The notes below the pieces were generated by a model. It did no database searches, was not told the DNA's origin, and saw only the letters and a program-made list of their open reading frames with translations. Source: Schizochytrium sp. TIO01 (taxonomy: Eukaryota > Sar > Bigyra > Thraustochytrida > Thraustochytriidae). Taken from it: 64,000 nt of DNA. Both the position numbers and the translations under genes were made by a program. Below, in pieces: positions 42,901 through 51,744 of this stretch. The stretch spans positions 1,300,001 through 1,364,000 of the forward strand of contig SMSO01000035.1 of NCBI GenBank assembly GCA_004764695.1, read 5' to 3'. Every line of letters begins with the position of its first letter. Positions within the stretch are counted from its first letter, which is position 1.

Positions 42901-43599
42901 TATAGCTCTCGAAATCGTGAGATTCTCTGTGAAGAGCTCAACGCTGGCGAAGACATTGTTAAGGCCATGCGCAATCACTGTATAGATGCCATTGTTCAAC
43001 AGAACGCGTGTGGTGCGCTAATGAAGTTTACTTCGAGCATTACTTATGCTTGTAAGATTCTCTGTCAAGAGCTCAACGCTGGTGCTGACATTGTTGAGGC
43101 CATGCGCAATCACCGCACAGACGCCACTCTTCAACAGAATGCGTGTGGTGCGCTTCGGAACATGGCTCAGTACAACTCTCTAAATCGTGAGATTCTTTGT
43201 CAAAAGCTCAAAGCTGGCGAATACATTGTTGAGGCCATGCGCAACCACGAGGAAGACGCCACTGTACAACAGGACGCGTGCGGTGCGCTCTCAAATATGG
43301 CTATGCTCAATTCTCGAAATCGTGGGATTCTTTGTCAAAAGCTCGACGCTGGAAAATACATTATCAAGGCCATGCGCAAGCACCATGAAGACGCCATTGT
43401 ACAACAAAACGCATGTGCTGCGCTTTGGCACTTTACATATGACAATGATCAAAATCGCACAATCATTTTTCAAGAGCTCAACGCTGGCAAATACATTATT
43501 GAGAGCATGCATAACCACCAAGCAGATGCCAATGTACAACAAAACGCAAGTGCTGCCCTTTCGAACATGCAGATAGAGTTTTTAAATGTATACTTATAG
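37000..43599 (+). CDS. Giant ARM-like solenoid protein, about 48 repeats of 45 aa
   Basis: A single 2,199-residue frame. The frame is open ten codons further to a TTG, but ATG 37000 (Met-Ser-Arg-Arg-Ser-Pro) is the likely start. After about 47 unique residues the rest is roughly 48 tandem units of 45 residues (135 bp), the last one truncated. A typical unit reads GADIVEAMRNHR, then D-x-I-V-Q-Q-N-A-C-G-A-L-x-N-M-A, then about six variable residues with N-x-x-N, then REILCQELNA. The helix pattern and the VQQNACGAL segment match Armadillo repeats, though 45 residues is longer than the usual 42. Two Cys per unit (in ILCQ and NACGAL) are strongly conserved, giving around 95 cysteines. There is no kinase, F-box, membrane or signal sequence. 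ARM solenoids are protein-binding scaffolds; the partner is unknown. Several units are identical at DNA level (see the repeat entries). Confidence 0.9.
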   Translation: MSRRSPSQERESYIGTLRQNIPNGQAPNDAFALVSQASVAEVFYRKIASLFLGIMHRRLSDTTFLRYACAELYHLTCNKVHLREILCQDLNAGALILQAMHNHPEDAFLQQNACRALSSMALHNSQNREILCRDLNAGAEIVEAMRNHWENVNLQQIACAALQNFTCDSACNSEILCQGLNAGTVIVQAMRNHWENVNLQQIACAALQNFTCDSACNSEILCQGLNAGTVIVQAMHNHPEDAFLQQSACRALSNMALHDSQNREVLCRDLNAGAEIVEAMRNHWENVNLQQIACAALQNFTCDSACNSEILCQGLNAGAVIGQAMHNHPGDAFLQQNACGALSNMALLNSRNREVLCLELNAGAKIVKAMHNHPGDAFLQQKACGALENMARDNVPIGEILCQKLEAGKYIVEAMCSHRADVILQQKACGALMQFAFNNAQNSKILCQKLEAGKYIVEAMCSHRADVILQQKACGALENMARDNVPIGEILCQKLEAGKYIVEAMCSHRADVILQQKACGALMKFTSDNTGNCEILCQKLGAGKYIVWAMRNHRKDAIVQQNACDALSNMALLSSRNREILCQNLASGADIVEAMRNHRKDVIVQRNACSALWSFTCKNSRNSETLCQDLSAGADILEAMRHHRGDAILQRHACGALQNLTYNNARNCETLYQNLNAAVDILEAMRKHREDVIVQQNTCGTLQNLTCKNGHIDDIVCEKLDFGADIVEAMRKHREDAIVQQNACGVLWNMTQYNSRNRAILCQKLKAEEEIIYAMRNHRTDVIVQQNACRALLSFADDNAQNSKTIYQKLDAGEDIVQAMRNHGEDVILQQNACALLWNIAVQNSSNNKFLCQELKAGKYIVEAMCSHRADVILQQKACGALMQFAFNNAQNSKILCQELNAGEYIVQAMRNHRGDTILQQQACRALENMARDNADNRKILCQELDAGADIVQAMRNYRTNAILQQNACGALMEFALENDRNREILCRNLRAGADIVQAMRDHHGDTIVQQKACAALQNISYGNASIGEKLCQELNAGTEIVKAMHNHRTDVVLQQNACGALQNMAQHNSRNREILCQELNAGKHIVEAMRNHRENAALQQKACGALESMARDNAQNLVIIYQTLNAVEDIVQAMRNHREDAIIQQSACALLRDIALRNSWNIAFLRQDLNAGADIVEAMRRHPGDVIVQQNACAALVNMACNNASIGEILCQELNAGANVVRAMRDHPADVILQQNACGALMKFTSHNTTNCEKLCEELGAGKDIVDAMRNHRRDIIVQQNACAALANMARDNASIATNLCQELGAGADIVQAMRKYRTDAILQMFACAALENMARDNDENKKILCQELNAGEDTVKAMRNHRGNATLQQKACGALKNMARDNAQNLTIIHQTLHAGTDIVEAMRNHREDTTLQQNACALLWNIALQNSWNGAFLCQALNAGEDIVQAMRNHRGDTILQQNACSALGNMARDNFENQNILCQELNAGEDTVEAMRNHRADVILQQKACAVLMEFASENDFNRKILCEIHSAGADIVQAMRNHRGDTILQQQACRALENMARDNADNRKILCQELDAGADIVQAMRNYRTNAILQQNACGALMEFALENDRNREILCRNLRAGADIVQAMRDHHGDTIVQQKACAALQNISYGNASIGEKLCQELNAGTEIVKAMHNHRTDVVLQQNACGALQNMAQHNSRNREILCQELNAGKHIVEAMRNHRENAALQQKACGALESMARDNAQNLVIIYQTLNAVEDIVQAMRNHREDAIIQQSACALLRDIALRNSWNIAFLRQDLNAGADIVEAMRRHPGDVIVQQNACAALVNMACNNASIGEILCQELNAGANVVRAMRDHPADVILQQNACGALMKFTSHNTTNCEKLCEELGAGKDIVDAMRNHRRDIIVQQNACAALANMARDNASIATNLCQELGAGADIVRAMRNHRTDVILQQRACGALRNMAQYSSRNREILCEELNAGEDIVKAMRNHCIDAIVQQNACGALMKFTSSITYACKILCQELNAGADIVEAMRNHRTDATLQQNACGALRNMAQYNSLNREILCQKLKAGEYIVEAMRNHEEDATVQQDACGALSNMAMLNSRNRGILCQKLDAGKYIIKAMRKHHEDAIVQQNACAALWHFTYDNDQNRTIIFQELNAGKYIIESMHNHQADANVQQNASAALSNMQIEFLNVYL
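37432..37962 (+). repeat. Near-identical 135-bp ARM units, 5' block
   Basis: The unit encoding AMRNHWENVNLQQIACAAL and the following CDSACNSEILCQ occurs three times here, at about 37,432, 37,567 and 37,837, with essentially identical DNA. The alternating MHNHPEDAFLQQ unit is also repeated nearby. This points to recent unit duplication or gene conversion at the 5' end of the array. Confidence 0.85.
38221..38580 (+). repeat. Near-identical 135-bp ARM units, KYIVEAMCSHRADV type
   Basis: Three consecutive units starting at 38,221, 38,356 and 38,491 share identical DNA over the first about 75 bases. A fourth copy at 39,571, exactly ten units (1,350 bp) after the first, is nearly identical to it through the following MQFAFNNAQNSK segment. 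This is consistent with unit exchange inside the gene. Confidence 0.85.
39715..40936 (+). repeat. Internal duplication, copy A (1,222 bp)
   Basis: This stretch recurs with no difference that I could find, reading line by line, at 41605-42826. The offset is 1,890 bp, exactly 14 units of 135 bp, so the frame and repeat phase are kept. Divergence begins abruptly on both sides. Confidence 0.93.
41605..42826 (+). repeat. Internal duplication, copy B (1,222 bp)
   Basis: The second copy of 39715-40936. Bases just before 41605 and just after 42826 differ from those flanking copy A, so the identity is sharply bounded at both ends, as expected for a recent unequal exchange or conversion. Confidence 0.93.
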
Positions 43600-44624
43600 A
43601 ATGGTACGCAGTAATTCTTTGAAATAGAGTTCTGTTTCGAAAGTTAGAGGCTTTTTGTGATTCTGTTGAAGAAAACATTTGAGACATGTCGAATAGCTTC
43701 TCTATAAGAGATTTCCGTTCATTGAACTAATATAGCTGGTTGCAAAACATGGTCTCACGTAAACTCAGTTTCTATGAATCGCAACTGCTCTAGTCAAATA
43801 GTTGTTGACCAGAGAGTATATTGTTCATGCTAAACTAGTCCTAGGATTTCATACTTGAAGCTTGTGAACTATGAATGCTTCCCACTAGAAGATTTGTGCA
43901 TTATTTACATCCCATGTAGAGAACAGACGTTTCTAATTTGTAAGTGAGGCTCTAGGCTAGATCCGATAAATTCTATATGTTACAACAATCAAGGTTTGAG
44001 AGCATTTGCAAATATATGAGCAGTCAATGTGAGTAGTCCAGTAGATCAAAGGGTTATTTATTGTGCAAGGTTTTTTTAATGCCACCTTACTCGATTTTAG
44101 AACCGAAAATATTTTCGACTTCTTTAAAGCTACAATACACTGTTTATTTCTTCGAGCAATCAGAGAAAACTAACATGTCCAATCAATCTAGGGCAGGTAA
44201 TCCTATATTTTAAAAATCTACATTTATATTCTCGAAAGGAATATTGACCAATTGAAAATAATCGCCAAACTCTTCATTTTAAAAAGAATAAAGAAGAATT
44301 ATGTCCTTCAGGTATATTCAAGAAAAGCTTAATCCCATGCCCCATCTCCAGTGCTACTTTAACAGAATGACCTATCTCTGTAAGAGTAAAAACCTATCTC
44401 TGTAAGAGTAAAAACTTTGTACTTAAGATGAGAAATTCTAATAAAAACAATCTTGAAGTCCCTGTTCCAATTTCATGTCACCTTTGACCTAAAAGAAAAA
44501 ATTGTGTACTAACCATTGGTTGGCCCCAGTGGCGTTGAAGCTACATCTTGTTGAGGTTTATTAAACATTACCTACGACCAGACTGACATCAGCACTGTCA
44601 TCGGTCGCGCGTCCGGAAGGCACC
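43600..44624. other. AT-rich spacer with short direct repeat
   Basis: A 1-kb AT-rich region between two plus-strand genes. No frame is supported. It contains a perfect 22-bp tandem duplication at 44370-44413. Confidence 0.55.
44370..44413. repeat. Two perfect 22-bp tandem copies
   Basis: The unit ACCTATCTCTGTAAGAGTAA plus two further A bases occurs twice in direct succession, about 210 bp before the next start codon. It may be a recent slippage duplication. Confidence 0.9.
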
Positions 44625-45113
44625 ATGGAGGACTCTCTGGAGGCACGCAGGCTTCTCGACCAGGCCCTTCACAGTGTCGAAGATGGCCAAGCTGAGAACA
44701 TGGCAGTAGGCAGAGAGGCGAGGGACCATCTGCTGACAACCTTGAAGAACGTCACTCTCAAGAACAGCGACGAGGGCGTGCTTCTGGGTTTGGATGTAGA
44801 TCGTTTGCCTTCAGATTTCGTTCAGGCGGAGCTTTGGAGAGCCGTTCGAGCTGCGGGACGTCCTGCAGTCGAGACGGCTCGCAAGATTGTAGACCAGGAT
44901 GACAAGGTGAAACGTACTCAGAAGGCCAAGTTTGATGCCTGGTACATGGAGAACGCAACGCTTGCACTCGGAAATGAGCTTGATCGACTACGCCAGGACG
45001 CGGCTTTTACAGGCAGTGAGGATGATGTGAAGCTCCTGATTGAGAGTCTTCACGTGGGTGCTCATGATGCCATCTTTGACGCTGACATGAAGGCCCTTCT
45101 TTGTACGAAATAG
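44625..45113 (+). CDS. RSA3-like ribosome-assembly protein (tentative)
   Basis: A 162-residue complete frame from an ATG in a CACCATGG context, GC-richer than its surroundings. The N-terminal 100 residues are charged and helical. The C-terminal segment (about 102-158) carries a pattern like the RSA3 domain: KFDAWYMENATLALGNELDRLR, then AAF, then DDVKLLIESLHVGA and FDADMKALL. In yeast Rsa3 acts with Dbp6 in early 60S ribosome assembly in the nucleolus. The match is from memory of a short motif, so it is moderate at best. The gene is tail to tail with MTR4, which also acts in 60S rRNA processing; the adjacency may be chance. Confidence 0.7.
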   Translation: MEDSLEARRLLDQALHSVEDGQAENMAVGREARDHLLTTLKNVTLKNSDEGVLLGLDVDRLPSDFVQAELWRAVRAAGRPAVETARKIVDQDDKVKRTQKAKFDAWYMENATLALGNELDRLRQDAAFTGSEDDVKLLIESLHVGAHDAIFDADMKALLCTK

Positions 45114-45639
45114 CTAGGTGGTCAACCTTTACAGAGAGCCTAAAAGGGTCTCTCTTCCTCCAAGGCCATCCAACGCGCACGTTGCATTTGTATGCCTGCC
45201 AAATATGGCGAGAAAAGAAACATCAGCTTTGTTCGTGATGGCCTGCTTGTATAATTTGAAATAAATTTTTGAAACAGATATTTCAACATAATCTCGAAGA
45301 CTCGACGGATTGGCAAAATATTTTTTCTCCTTGCCATGTACATTTTTGCTTGGAACGAATTTGTTACACAAATCTACCTATTCTTGCATTTACCTTGCAA
45401 CCCTTACATATGTATGTTGTTGTGGAAAATGCCTTGTCCAAAACCGAACTTATCAAAAAAATAGCTTACGTAAAAGAAAATGTGGATTTTTGTTTAAGTG
45501 GTCGCTGTGGTTTAAGTACGTGCAGATGATCAGGTTTATAGAATAGAAATGAGGGTCGCTATGGATGAGAGTTTAGAATTTGAACGTAATCTTTTGAATC
45601 AAATTTTGGAGACTTTTCAGCTCCAACATCAAAACTAAT
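45114..45639. other. Convergent spacer
   Basis: A 526-bp 3'-to-3' spacer between the RSA3-like gene and MTR4, T- and A-rich. The frames present are short and overlap each other on both strands. Confidence 0.6.
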
Positions 45640-48600
45640 TTATAGGTAGAGAGAGGCAGCAAAAATGATGTCACGCTTGATAAGATCAACAGCCTTTGCA
45701 AACTTCTGCTCCATGTCAACATCTCCGATGACGCGCGCAGCTATTCCAAGCTGGCGTATAAGCTCCACAAGACGGCGTACAACACGAATAATTGTACCCT
45801 CAAAGACAGATGTAAGGTCGCAAATCTGGCTGAACCTGGCGCCCTTGCACCACTGGAAAACGGGATTCATAAGGTCCGGTCTGAACTTCTTTGCGAACTC
45901 TTCCGGATCAGTTGGGATATTGGCATCGTTCTGAACTTCACCAACCCTTTTGGCAATCTTGAATAACTTTTCATGGATTGCTGCAAGTTCATCGGGTACG
46001 GCATCCTCGGTTTCGCCGTGTTCTGTAAAAACAAGGCATGAAAGCAGAGCAGCAACGTGCGCCGGGGTAAGATCATTGAAAGTACCACCCAGCAGCAACT
46101 CGGTGATAACTAGCTCATCAGCTGTTGAGATCTCGCAACCCACGCGACCCTTCAACTGAATAACGCCATCCTTGTCCACATGTCCAAGTCTTCGCAAGAC
46201 AACCTTCATGGCCTTGAGCTTTTCCTTCATTGGCAAACTCTTTTTTGTGCGAATGTCTTTCTTCAGGACCTTTATTTGTGTGCGTACGTTAAACTTTTCC
46301 ATGAAATCATTGATTAGACGTTTCTTTTCTGCCTTGTCCTTCATTGTATGGATAGCGTTTGAATTAAGGCTTTTGTCCAAAGAAGCCTTATTCTGAAGAA
46401 GAACAGGCAATTTAGGGTCAGAAATCTTAAGGTCCTTGATAGGATCCATGCAAGGAACGCCTTCAGGATGTCTACGCTTAACCTCAAGCATACTGCGAAG
46501 AAGAGTGTCATGCACATCCTTACCAGTCGGCATGTGCACACGAAGTGTGCCAATATGAAGAAGATCACTCAAGGAAACTGTGCGGACCGCCATCTCAGGT
46601 TGAGGAGGGGGAGGGGGGCGCCGGGTAGGCTTCTTTGCTTTGCCCTTCTTGTTTCCTGCTTTCTTGGTGTCTGTATTGGCATCTTCCTCCGCATCTTCAT
46701 AGTACTCTGCAGGGTAAGGCAAACCAGGGTTTTTCGGGTCTGAAGCCACAATGACATCCACAGATTCAATGATCTTTAATTCACGGTTGCGCTTAACCTC
46801 AAACACCACAGCCCAGCCCCAGTCCCCATTGAGCTCAACAAGACGACCAGGCTTCAAGAATTGGGCAATGTTAGATGACTGCATGACAACAGCAGCGATT
46901 TGTTCCTGCTTTTGTGCTGCCTGCGTCCGCAGGTAGTTAAAACTGGCAACCTCATCCTCGCGGTCCACCTTCATGGTCTCAACTTGGTCCTCGAGCTTGT
47001 GCAAGTTAGCCTCCAGCTCTGGGATTTGACTCTCTTGCTGGAAAGTGTAAAGTGAGTTCCGGATGACGTACTCTGGGTCAGCGTCGTCAACGCGCATCAA
47101 GTTAAGCAACATGTTGTAGGTCAGGTAGAAACTGGACGAAAGAGGGTTGGCTTGGCCGCTCATGATTTCCTTCGCAATTGAGGTTTCCATGGGCTCGTCG
47201 ATCATCTGAATGACAATACCACGATCATCCAAACCACGACGACCAGCACGACCACTCATCTGAATATACTCACCAGGGTTTACAAAGCGGAAGTCGGCAC
47301 CGTCAAACTTGCGCATAGCAGAGAAGACAACAGTCTTGGCAGGCATGTTAATACCCATGGCAAAAGTTTCTGTTGCGAAAAGGACCTTGAGTAGACCTTC
47401 GCCGAAGAGGATCTCCGTCACTTCCTTGAGAATAGGAAGCAAGCCACCATGGTGAATACCAATGCCTTGTTCAAGTAAAGGGAGAAGCGAACGGACCTGG
47501 GGCAGGTTCTTGTCGTCCTCATTGAGCGAGTCGATGGCGTTCTTGAACACCTTGCGAACCATAGCCTTATCATCCTCGGTGTTAAGAGAGAGCTTGGCAA
47601 GCTGAGCTGCGTATTTCTCGCAATCTTTCTTACTGAAGCTGAAAACGATTGCTGGGTCATAATTACGCTGCATAATCATCTGAATGATACTTAAAAGATC
47701 TCCCATCTTGTCGCGGCGACGAGCAGCTATACGCTTCTTTGACTCCTTAGACTTGCCAGTTCCATCTTCGAGGGCGTCATCCAAGTTGGATGTGGCCAGC
47801 GAGGCCATGGCTTTCTCAAAAGTGTCGGCGTGGAATTTGCCCTTCTCATCAACGATCAAGTATACTCCAGTACTGCTTGCAGGGTACACGTAGTGTTGCA
47901 GAGGCGTGGGACGGTAGTCTGTGTATACAGCGTGGCAGGGTTGAAAGTGAGTCTTGCTGATCCAGTCACAGAACTGCTGGGCATTGGGGATGGTGGCAGA
48001 AAGAAAAACAAAGCGAACCTTGTGTGGCAGCAGCAAGATGGCCTCCTCCCAAACGACACCACGTTCACGGTCACGCATGTAATGAACCTCATCAAAGACT
48101 GCATATGCGACCTCACGGATGACCTCGGACCCGCGGTACAACATGGAGCGAAGAATCTCAGTGGTCATAACAAGACAACTGGCATTGGGGTTGATAGTCA
48201 CATCACCAGTCATCAGGCCTACATCAGAGAACTCATCAGCAAGATCTCTGTACTTCTGGTTAGAAAGAGCCTTAATCGGTGAGGTGTATACCACACGCTT
48301 CTTATCACGAAGCGCCATGGCGATGGCGTACTCGGCGACAACAGTTTTACCAGCAGATGTATGGGCAGCGACTAAAACGCTCTCGTTACGCTCCAAGTAA
48401 TTGATGGCTTCACGCTGAAAGCCATCAAGTTGAAATGGATACTCTTTCGCAGGAGGGCGTTCTTCAATAGGGATCTTCCCCGTTTCTGAGACATCCTCCA
48501 TATTTTGGGAGACCTCAGCGCTCACTCCGCCTGAAATCACGGATTCCGCTGCAATATCGGCATCTGTGGTGTTGGTCTTGGCCCTCTTAGCAGCAGGTTT

Positions 48601-48810
48601 CTCAGATGTTTTGGGGCTGGCCTTGACGTCAATCTCGGATTCATTTTTGATACTTTCGTCCTTGCCACAGTTTCCGTCGTCTCCATCGCTTTCGTCGTCG
48701 CTCTTGGGCGCCTCGCGTTTCTTGGTGGTAACCTCGCTCTTGGGGGGCACAGGAACCGCGATGGAGTCGAGCTCCTCGTCGCCGTCGAATGCTGAGAAGA
48801 GTTGATCCAT
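45640..48810 (-). CDS. MTR4: Exosome RNA helicase MTR4 (Ski2-like DExH)
   Basis: A full-length Ski2-family RNA helicase of 1,056 residues from ATG 48810; the frame runs 19 codons further to a TTG. An acidic disordered N-terminus (about 1-115) precedes the helicase core. The core has motif I AHTSAGKT at 149-156, DEVH at 240-243, SAT at 271-273 and motif VI QMSGRAGRRG at 517-526. The arch region includes LKPGRLVELNGDWGWAVV (KOW side) and a Lys-rich, poly-Pro loop near 720-740. The C-terminal DSHCT domain ends in DIIFAASLYL, close to the invariant MTR4 terminus. MTR4 feeds RNA to the nuclear exosome, including 5.8S precursor, in the TRAMP complex. SKI2 is less likely because the arch and C-terminus are MTR4-type. 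All catalytic motifs are intact. Confidence 0.96.
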   Translation of the reverse strand: MDQLFSAFDGDEELDSIAVPVPPKSEVTTKKREAPKSDDESDGDDGNCGKDESIKNESEIDVKASPKTSEKPAAKRAKTNTTDADIAAESVISGGVSAEVSQNMEDVSETGKIPIEERPPAKEYPFQLDGFQREAINYLERNESVLVAAHTSAGKTVVAEYAIAMALRDKKRVVYTSPIKALSNQKYRDLADEFSDVGLMTGDVTINPNASCLVMTTEILRSMLYRGSEVIREVAYAVFDEVHYMRDRERGVVWEEAILLLPHKVRFVFLSATIPNAQQFCDWISKTHFQPCHAVYTDYRPTPLQHYVYPASSTGVYLIVDEKGKFHADTFEKAMASLATSNLDDALEDGTGKSKESKKRIAARRRDKMGDLLSIIQMIMQRNYDPAIVFSFSKKDCEKYAAQLAKLSLNTEDDKAMVRKVFKNAIDSLNEDDKNLPQVRSLLPLLEQGIGIHHGGLLPILKEVTEILFGEGLLKVLFATETFAMGINMPAKTVVFSAMRKFDGADFRFVNPGEYIQMSGRAGRRGLDDRGIVIQMIDEPMETSIAKEIMSGQANPLSSSFYLTYNMLLNLMRVDDADPEYVIRNSLYTFQQESQIPELEANLHKLEDQVETMKVDREDEVASFNYLRTQAAQKQEQIAAVVMQSSNIAQFLKPGRLVELNGDWGWAVVFEVKRNRELKIIESVDVIVASDPKNPGLPYPAEYYEDAEEDANTDTKKAGNKKGKAKKPTRRPPPPPQPEMAVRTVSLSDLLHIGTLRVHMPTGKDVHDTLLRSMLEVKRRHPEGVPCMDPIKDLKISDPKLPVLLQNKASLDKSLNSNAIHTMKDKAEKKRLINDFMEKFNVRTQIKVLKKDIRTKKSLPMKEKLKAMKVVLRRLGHVDKDGVIQLKGRVGCEISTADELVITELLLGGTFNDLTPAHVAALLSCLVFTEHGETEDAVPDELAAIHEKLFKIAKRVGEVQNDANIPTDPEEFAKKFRPDLMNPVFQWCKGARFSQICDLTSVFEGTIIRVVRRLVELIRQLGIAARVIGDVDMEQKFAKAVDLIKRDIIFAASLYL

Positions 48811-50748
48811 AGTGGCACAGCTTAGCTCAGCTGAGCTAAAAGTTTCCTCCTCGCACAAACCGTGCAAGCAAAAGGGTTCTGATCTCCTCGCTGCTCGTGG
48901 TCCCTGCTGAGAGCATCAATGAAAGGTCGCCATTGTACATCACATTTATTCATTCTCATTCACCGTGGAAGTGGATAAATAAATCTTAAACCCACTATAT
49001 TTTAAACAAAACAAATAGAATATTCAATATAAGTTGCTTGTAGAGCAAAATTTGTTTCACTTGCAAACTCTTCTTCAAGTATACCATAGTACTAGCATGC
49101 TCCTATACATTGGTATCTAGAGAGTTCGCGCTCCACAGCCAGCCAAAGGTTCCGGGATAGATTTTACATGTCCCGGTCTATTTTTCTCAATAGACCTCTT
49201 TAATGTTGGTGGTCTCACCAAGTATGATGTAAAAGAGACACGACTCAACAAAATTGATTTTCTAATTCTTTATAAGCTTGACGGTTTAGGGGAGGAACTA
49301 CTGTTCTTAGGGATTTCAAGGCTTGGGGTGGGTACGATCGGAAGACGATGCGGAATAGAAAGAAATGCGGAAAAATACATGCGAGGCGAAGTTTTATTCG
49401 TTTGTTTTTAAATGTTTTCTTCTTCTAAGTTTTAGTCTTTTAGTTTTGTTTTACGGTCTGGGAATTTGATGTGGGTGTAGGAGATGTACAAGATAGTCCA
49501 AATGTGGGATCATCAGCAAAAATATGCACTCGTTAAAAGAACTCACAACAGCAATGGCATGATATTAGATATGAATAGGGTAGTTAGGAGAAGAGATTGT
49601 TAAATACTTAAATTATTCCAATGATACTGTGAATGAGAAAAGAAGATTGATTGTATATAGAAAAAAAATAAAAATCAGAAGCTTGCTTCGAAAACAGCTT
49701 TGAGGGTTTACTTGCGATCGGCCAGGAAATCAAATTTACACTCTAGAAATAAAATAAAGAGATGGCCAGAATCAAAGAGAGGCATCAATCAAGTAATAGT
49801 GCAACCCAAGCGAATACGTAAGGTCGTAAGGAGGGTTGTAAAAGATGAAAGTCTTTTAGATGTTCGCGTCTCCTCCCCTAACTGCCACCGTAATACCAAG
49901 GCCTCTATACTTCGGTTCACAAAACGATTAATTCTGCTACACGTTTATGTTCACCACGCATGTAAATAGTCGTTTTACTTCCTGAGAAAACTTTCGAATT
50001 GCCCTTTTCCTTTAAATAAATATGGACTTTCAACGGTACTTTTTTTTTTCTTCTATCGCTCTGTCTTGTTATCCTTTGTGCACCAACAAAGGCCTTACAT
50101 TTTTATGCAGTTCGCGCAAAGAACTAACGCGGTATCTTTTTAAAGAATTAGTGTGGCACATGTTATCCGTCGAGATTAAGTCTGAGGTACGCCATGAGTA
50201 TATAAGACAAAGCTGGTAGAGTGAATCTTCCAAGGCTGCCAAAAATGGAGGGACAATCTCACTAAACATTCTTTTCATCCTTGCGTGACATGTCTCACGT
50301 GTGTTTGCATACAACCCATGTGTCGAATTACCAAAGCCTTGGGTAATGCTGTTGGGTTCAAAGTAGTCATGTACTTTTAATTAAGTGCATGACTGATTCT
50401 GCATCTCCGAACAGAAAAGAACTACCGAAGGTAGAATGAACGGGATAAATGTGGGAGCGTTGAAGTCACCATTAGTTCTCATCGTTGTTACTTTGCAAAG
50501 GCCTAAAGGAGAGGTAAGGATCATCCGTTAACATCTTTAGCTTGGTACATAACTCTGTTTTCTGAAAAAAAAAATACTAAACAAAAGCATTCTGAAAAAT
50601 GTCTTGAATATAAACAAAACTTAAACTCGGTCCTCGAATGAGTGTAAAGAGACAGCTTGATTCATGCCATTTCTGGCATCACGTGCAGTGATCAGCGGTT
50701 ACCCTTGGTAAAGAATAGAGCCGAGAAAAGAAGCAACGCTCCAAGGGC
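48811..50748. other. Divergent spacer
   Basis: About 1.9 kb head to head between MTR4 (minus) and the membrane protein gene (plus). AT-rich, with poly-A and poly-T runs. The frames at 49700-49969 and 50022-50219 are short and unrecognised; I do not call them. No RNA gene was seen. Confidence 0.5.
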
Positions 50749-51744
50749 ATGGGAAACCAAATAGTCAGACATACAGAAACTGCGTTGGTATCTTTTCTAG
50801 ACGAATCTGCACCAACACTGTTTCTTCGGGCACACTTGATCACTGCAATAGCAGAAGGTATATGTGCATTTGTCTTAACTTCTATAAGCGTGTGTATCTT
50901 CTCGCTCTGGCAATCTTCAAGAGGCTCCCGAAAAGGAATACTAAAAGATATCTTCTTTCAAACCTTCTTTAGTGCTTGCACACAACTTTGGCTCTGGATA
51001 TTGCTACTCATACGCATCTCGTGGAGAGCATGTGATTTAAGTGTTCGAGTTCCTCTATTGCTTTTAGCAATAACAGTTCTATATACACATCGGGTCTATT
51101 TAAAACGAGCTGCAAGCGTAGTGCTATTAATGCCGATATGGTACCAGCATATCCTTCAGCTTGAAAGCTACGCTATTTGGTCCGTAATTCCAGCGCACTT
51201 TATCATGCTTCCTTTGTTTGGAGGTCATGTTGTGTTTAATGAAAATTTCTGTACTATTCAATATAGCCAAATTGCAGTGTTTGTGTATGCGCCCTTCTAC
51301 ATCGTCCAATCAATCGCAATGCTTTCATTATTTCTTATGCCAATCTACTTGTATCTTAGAGGCAGTATGAAACGTTCACAAGTGGAAGATGATAACTGCT
51401 TGAAAGTCATATCTTCTCCAATGAAATATTGTGAAAAAAAATCGAAGTCTTCAATGGTTGACATGGCGAAGCGAAATCTACTAATTTCTTCATTTACAAT
51501 TGGAATACAATGTCTTTGCGCTTCAATAATGCTTTCAAATATGCCAGATGACACAGTTGAAGGACAATACAAACGATTCACGATTAACTGGATTACTATG
51601 ACTGAACAAACCACGCACGCAATTGTTATTTTATTGCTCTTTACGGGTTCACACAAAACTCATTCTCGAAGAACGAAAACTCCTGAAGGTCTTCAGTCTT
51701 TTGTACGACGTAAGTTGGCACCAGGAGTTTTAGAAGGGGAATAG
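50749..51744 (+). CDS. Seven-helix membrane protein, GPCR-like topology
   Basis: A 331-residue frame from ATG 50749. Hydrophobic segments fall at about 29-54, 68-91, 100-118, 121-158 (long, perhaps two helices), 174-203, 243-263 and 281-299. A Lys/Ser-rich loop at 204-242 between the fifth and sixth, and a basic Arg/Lys tail after 300, match the usual orientation of a seven-helix receptor with a cytoplasmic third loop and C-terminus. I see no DRY or NPxxY motif and no class-specific signature, so it may be a lineage-specific receptor, a transporter-like protein or another polytopic protein. It ends only 103 bp from the convergent tannase gene. Confidence 0.7.
   Translation: MGNQIVRHTETALVSFLDESAPTLFLRAHLITAIAEGICAFVLTSISVCIFSLWQSSRGSRKGILKDIFFQTFFSACTQLWLWILLLIRISWRACDLSVRVPLLLLAITVLYTHRVYLKRAASVVLLMPIWYQHILQLESYAIWSVIPAHFIMLPLFGGHVVFNENFCTIQYSQIAVFVYAPFYIVQSIAMLSLFLMPIYLYLRGSMKRSQVEDDNCLKVISSPMKYCEKKSKSSMVDMAKRNLLISSFTIGIQCLCASIMLSNMPDDTVEGQYKRFTINWITMTEQTTHAIVILLLFTGSHKTHSRRTKTPEGLQSFVRRKLAPGVLEGE

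Noticed and set aside
37400-43500. Regularly spaced direct repeats, superficially CRISPR-like
   Set aside because: The 135-bp units are contiguous, coding and diverged in a codon-aware way; there are no short repeats with unique spacers and no cas genes. The genome is eukaryotic.
37205-43576. Many long frames in other phases and on the minus strand across the ARM gene
   Set aside because: They share the 135-bp period of the real gene and arise because a repeated stop-free unit stays stop-free in other frames. The main frame has the ARM pattern.
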